Shown: one piece after another, positions 5,780 to 6,615 of the stretch | How the letters are laid out: each line of letters begins with the position of its first letter | Position numbering within the stretch: position 1 is the stretch's first letter | Origin: Piscirickettsiaceae bacterium | GTDB taxonomy: Bacteria > Pseudomonadota > Gammaproteobacteria > Nitrosococcales > Methylophagaceae | Length of the DNA stretch: 6,615 nucleotides | Assembly: GCA_018646825.1 (NCBI GenBank) | Contig: JABGUA010000031.1 | Span: 1-6,615, forward strand | Reading direction: 5' to 3' | The notes under the pieces: model-generated | The model's database searches: none | What the model was told of the DNA's origin: nothing | What the model saw: the letters and a program-made list of their open reading frames with translations, nothing else | Program-made: the position numbers and the translations under genes

Positions 5780-6615
5780 ATGTCAGCGTTAATCTGTGGT
5801 TCATTTGCTTACGATACTATTATGGTATTCCCTGACCAATTTAAGAATCATATTTTGCCAGATAAAGTGCATATGTTGAATGTTTCCTTCCTTGTCCCTG
5901 AACTGCGTCGTGAGTTTGGTGGCTGTGCTGGTAATATTGCCTATAATCTGAAATTGCTGGGTGATACGCCATTCCCTATGGGTACTGTTGGCAATGACTT
6001 TAGCCCTTATGCAGACTGGATGGATAAACATGCTATCTCACGTCAACATGTGCACACTAAAGCAGAGCAATATACTGCTCAGGCGTTTATCACCACCGAT
6101 ATGGATGACAATCAAATTACCGCTTTTCACCCTGGCGCAATGAATTTGGCACATGAAACTGCCGTTTCTGAAGCTACAGACATTAAATTGGCTATTGTGG
6201 CTCCTGACGGTAGGGATGGCATGATTCAGCATGCACAACAACTCGCCGACGCAAACATTCCTTTCATCTTTGATCCAGGTCAAGGCTTACCCATGTTCAA
6301 TGGTGAAGACCTCATCAAATTTGCAGAACAAGCGACTTATATTGCCCTCAATGACTATGAAGCGCAGTTATTTCAAGATAGAACAGGCTTAACGGCTGAA
6401 AAAATTGCTGAATACGTCGATGCACTTATTATTACGCGTGGTAGCGAAGGCTCTTATATTTATACCGATGGTAAGCGTATAGATATTCCGTGTGCTAAGG
6501 CAGAGAAACTAGTGGATCCGACCGGCTGTGGTGATGCCTATCGAGCAGGCCTTATCCATGGTATTTTACAAGGTAAAGATTGGGAGACAACCGGACGCAT
6601 TGCTTCATTAATGGG
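5780..6615 (+). CDS. PfkB-family kinase, adenosine kinase/ribokinase-like (3' end cut by window)
   Basis: I translated this frame by hand: it stays open from ATG at 5780 to the window end, 278 codons, so the C-terminus is missing. It begins MSALICGSFAYDTIMVFPDQF, the ribokinase-fold start. FGGCAGNIAYNLKLLG (46-61) holds the GG-N substrate-binding motif. ITAFHPGAM, IVAPDGRDGM, FIFDPGQGLP, ALIITRGSEGSYIY and DPTGCGDAYRAG (246-257) follow. The last is the PfkB anion-hole signature with the likely catalytic base Asp252; Cys250 replaces the Ala of the common GAGD form. It probably transfers phosphate from ATP to a sugar or nucleoside; it resembles proteins labelled adenosine kinase or carbohydrate kinase in beta- and gammaproteobacteria, about 310 residues long, so roughly 30 residues should be missing. 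AAGGA lies just upstream, 3 bases after rnd. The substrate cannot be set from sequence alone. Confidence 0.92.
   Translation, partial: MSALICGSFAYDTIMVFPDQFKNHILPDKVHMLNVSFLVPELRREFGGCAGNIAYNLKLLGDTPFPMGTVGNDFSPYADWMDKHAISRQHVHTKAEQYTAQAFITTDMDDNQITAFHPGAMNLAHETAVSEATDIKLAIVAPDGRDGMIQHAQQLADANIPFIFDPGQGLPMFNGEDLIKFAEQATYIALNDYEAQLFQDRTGLTAEKIAEYVDALIITRGSEGSYIYTDGKRIDIPCAKAEKLVDPTGCGDAYRAGLIHGILQGKDWETTGRIASLM

Noticed and set aside
5801..6283. Minus-strand and plus-strand frames of 60-81 codons near the right end
   Set aside because: They are shadows of the PfkB-family kinase read from 5780, which stays open to the window end and carries conserved motifs.
1..6615. Search for CRISPR repeats, transposon ends, tRNA genes or a defence system
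   Set aside because: No spaced direct repeats, no transposase or integrase, no tRNA-like cloverleaf and no nuclease or helicase cluster beyond RNase D were seen.

Overview
The window is a compact chromosomal housekeeping region, most likely from a gammaproteobacterium of moderate-to-low G+C. The S6, S18, RlmB, MoaB and RNase D proteins align by memory over most of their length with the E. coli proteins. The gene order differs from enterics: there is no priB between rpsF and rpsR, a polytopic membrane protein sits between rpsR and rplI, and an OmpA-type lipoprotein rather than rnr precedes rlmB. The composition and the kinase encoded at the right edge would fit a marine Thiotrichales/Methylophaga-like genome, but that genus-level guess is only an inference.

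The left half (1-3708) is read on the minus strand. In transcription order it carries an OmpA/YiaD-like outer-membrane lipoprotein, rlmB (23S rRNA Gm2251 methyltransferase, overlapping the lipoprotein gene by 53 bases), a structured leader, rpsF (S6), rpsR (S18), a DUF2232-like membrane protein and rplI (L9). The right half (3803-6615) is read on the plus strand: moaB, a 75-residue glutaredoxin-like protein (4-base overlap with moaB), rnd (RNase D) and a PfkB-family sugar/nucleoside kinase that runs off the right end. The two units diverge from a 94-base region (3709-3802) in which the best -10 hexamers for the two directions overlap.

Together the left unit makes and modifies ribosomes, with one envelope lipoprotein at its head. 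The right unit mixes molybdenum cofactor biosynthesis, thiol redox, stable-RNA 3' processing and a small-molecule kinase. No mobile element, CRISPR array, tRNA, rRNA or recognisable defence system is visible.

The most informative non-coding feature is the rpsF leader (2156-2227). It can fold into consecutive helices that sequester the rpsF ribosome binding site and place an ACCG in a 3'-side linker, as expected for the autoregulatory S6:S18-binding leader. Other points of note are the long rlmB overlap, which encodes a basic N-terminal tail on the methyltransferase, and an Ala/Glu-rich C-terminal tail on L9. I found no convincing novel system.
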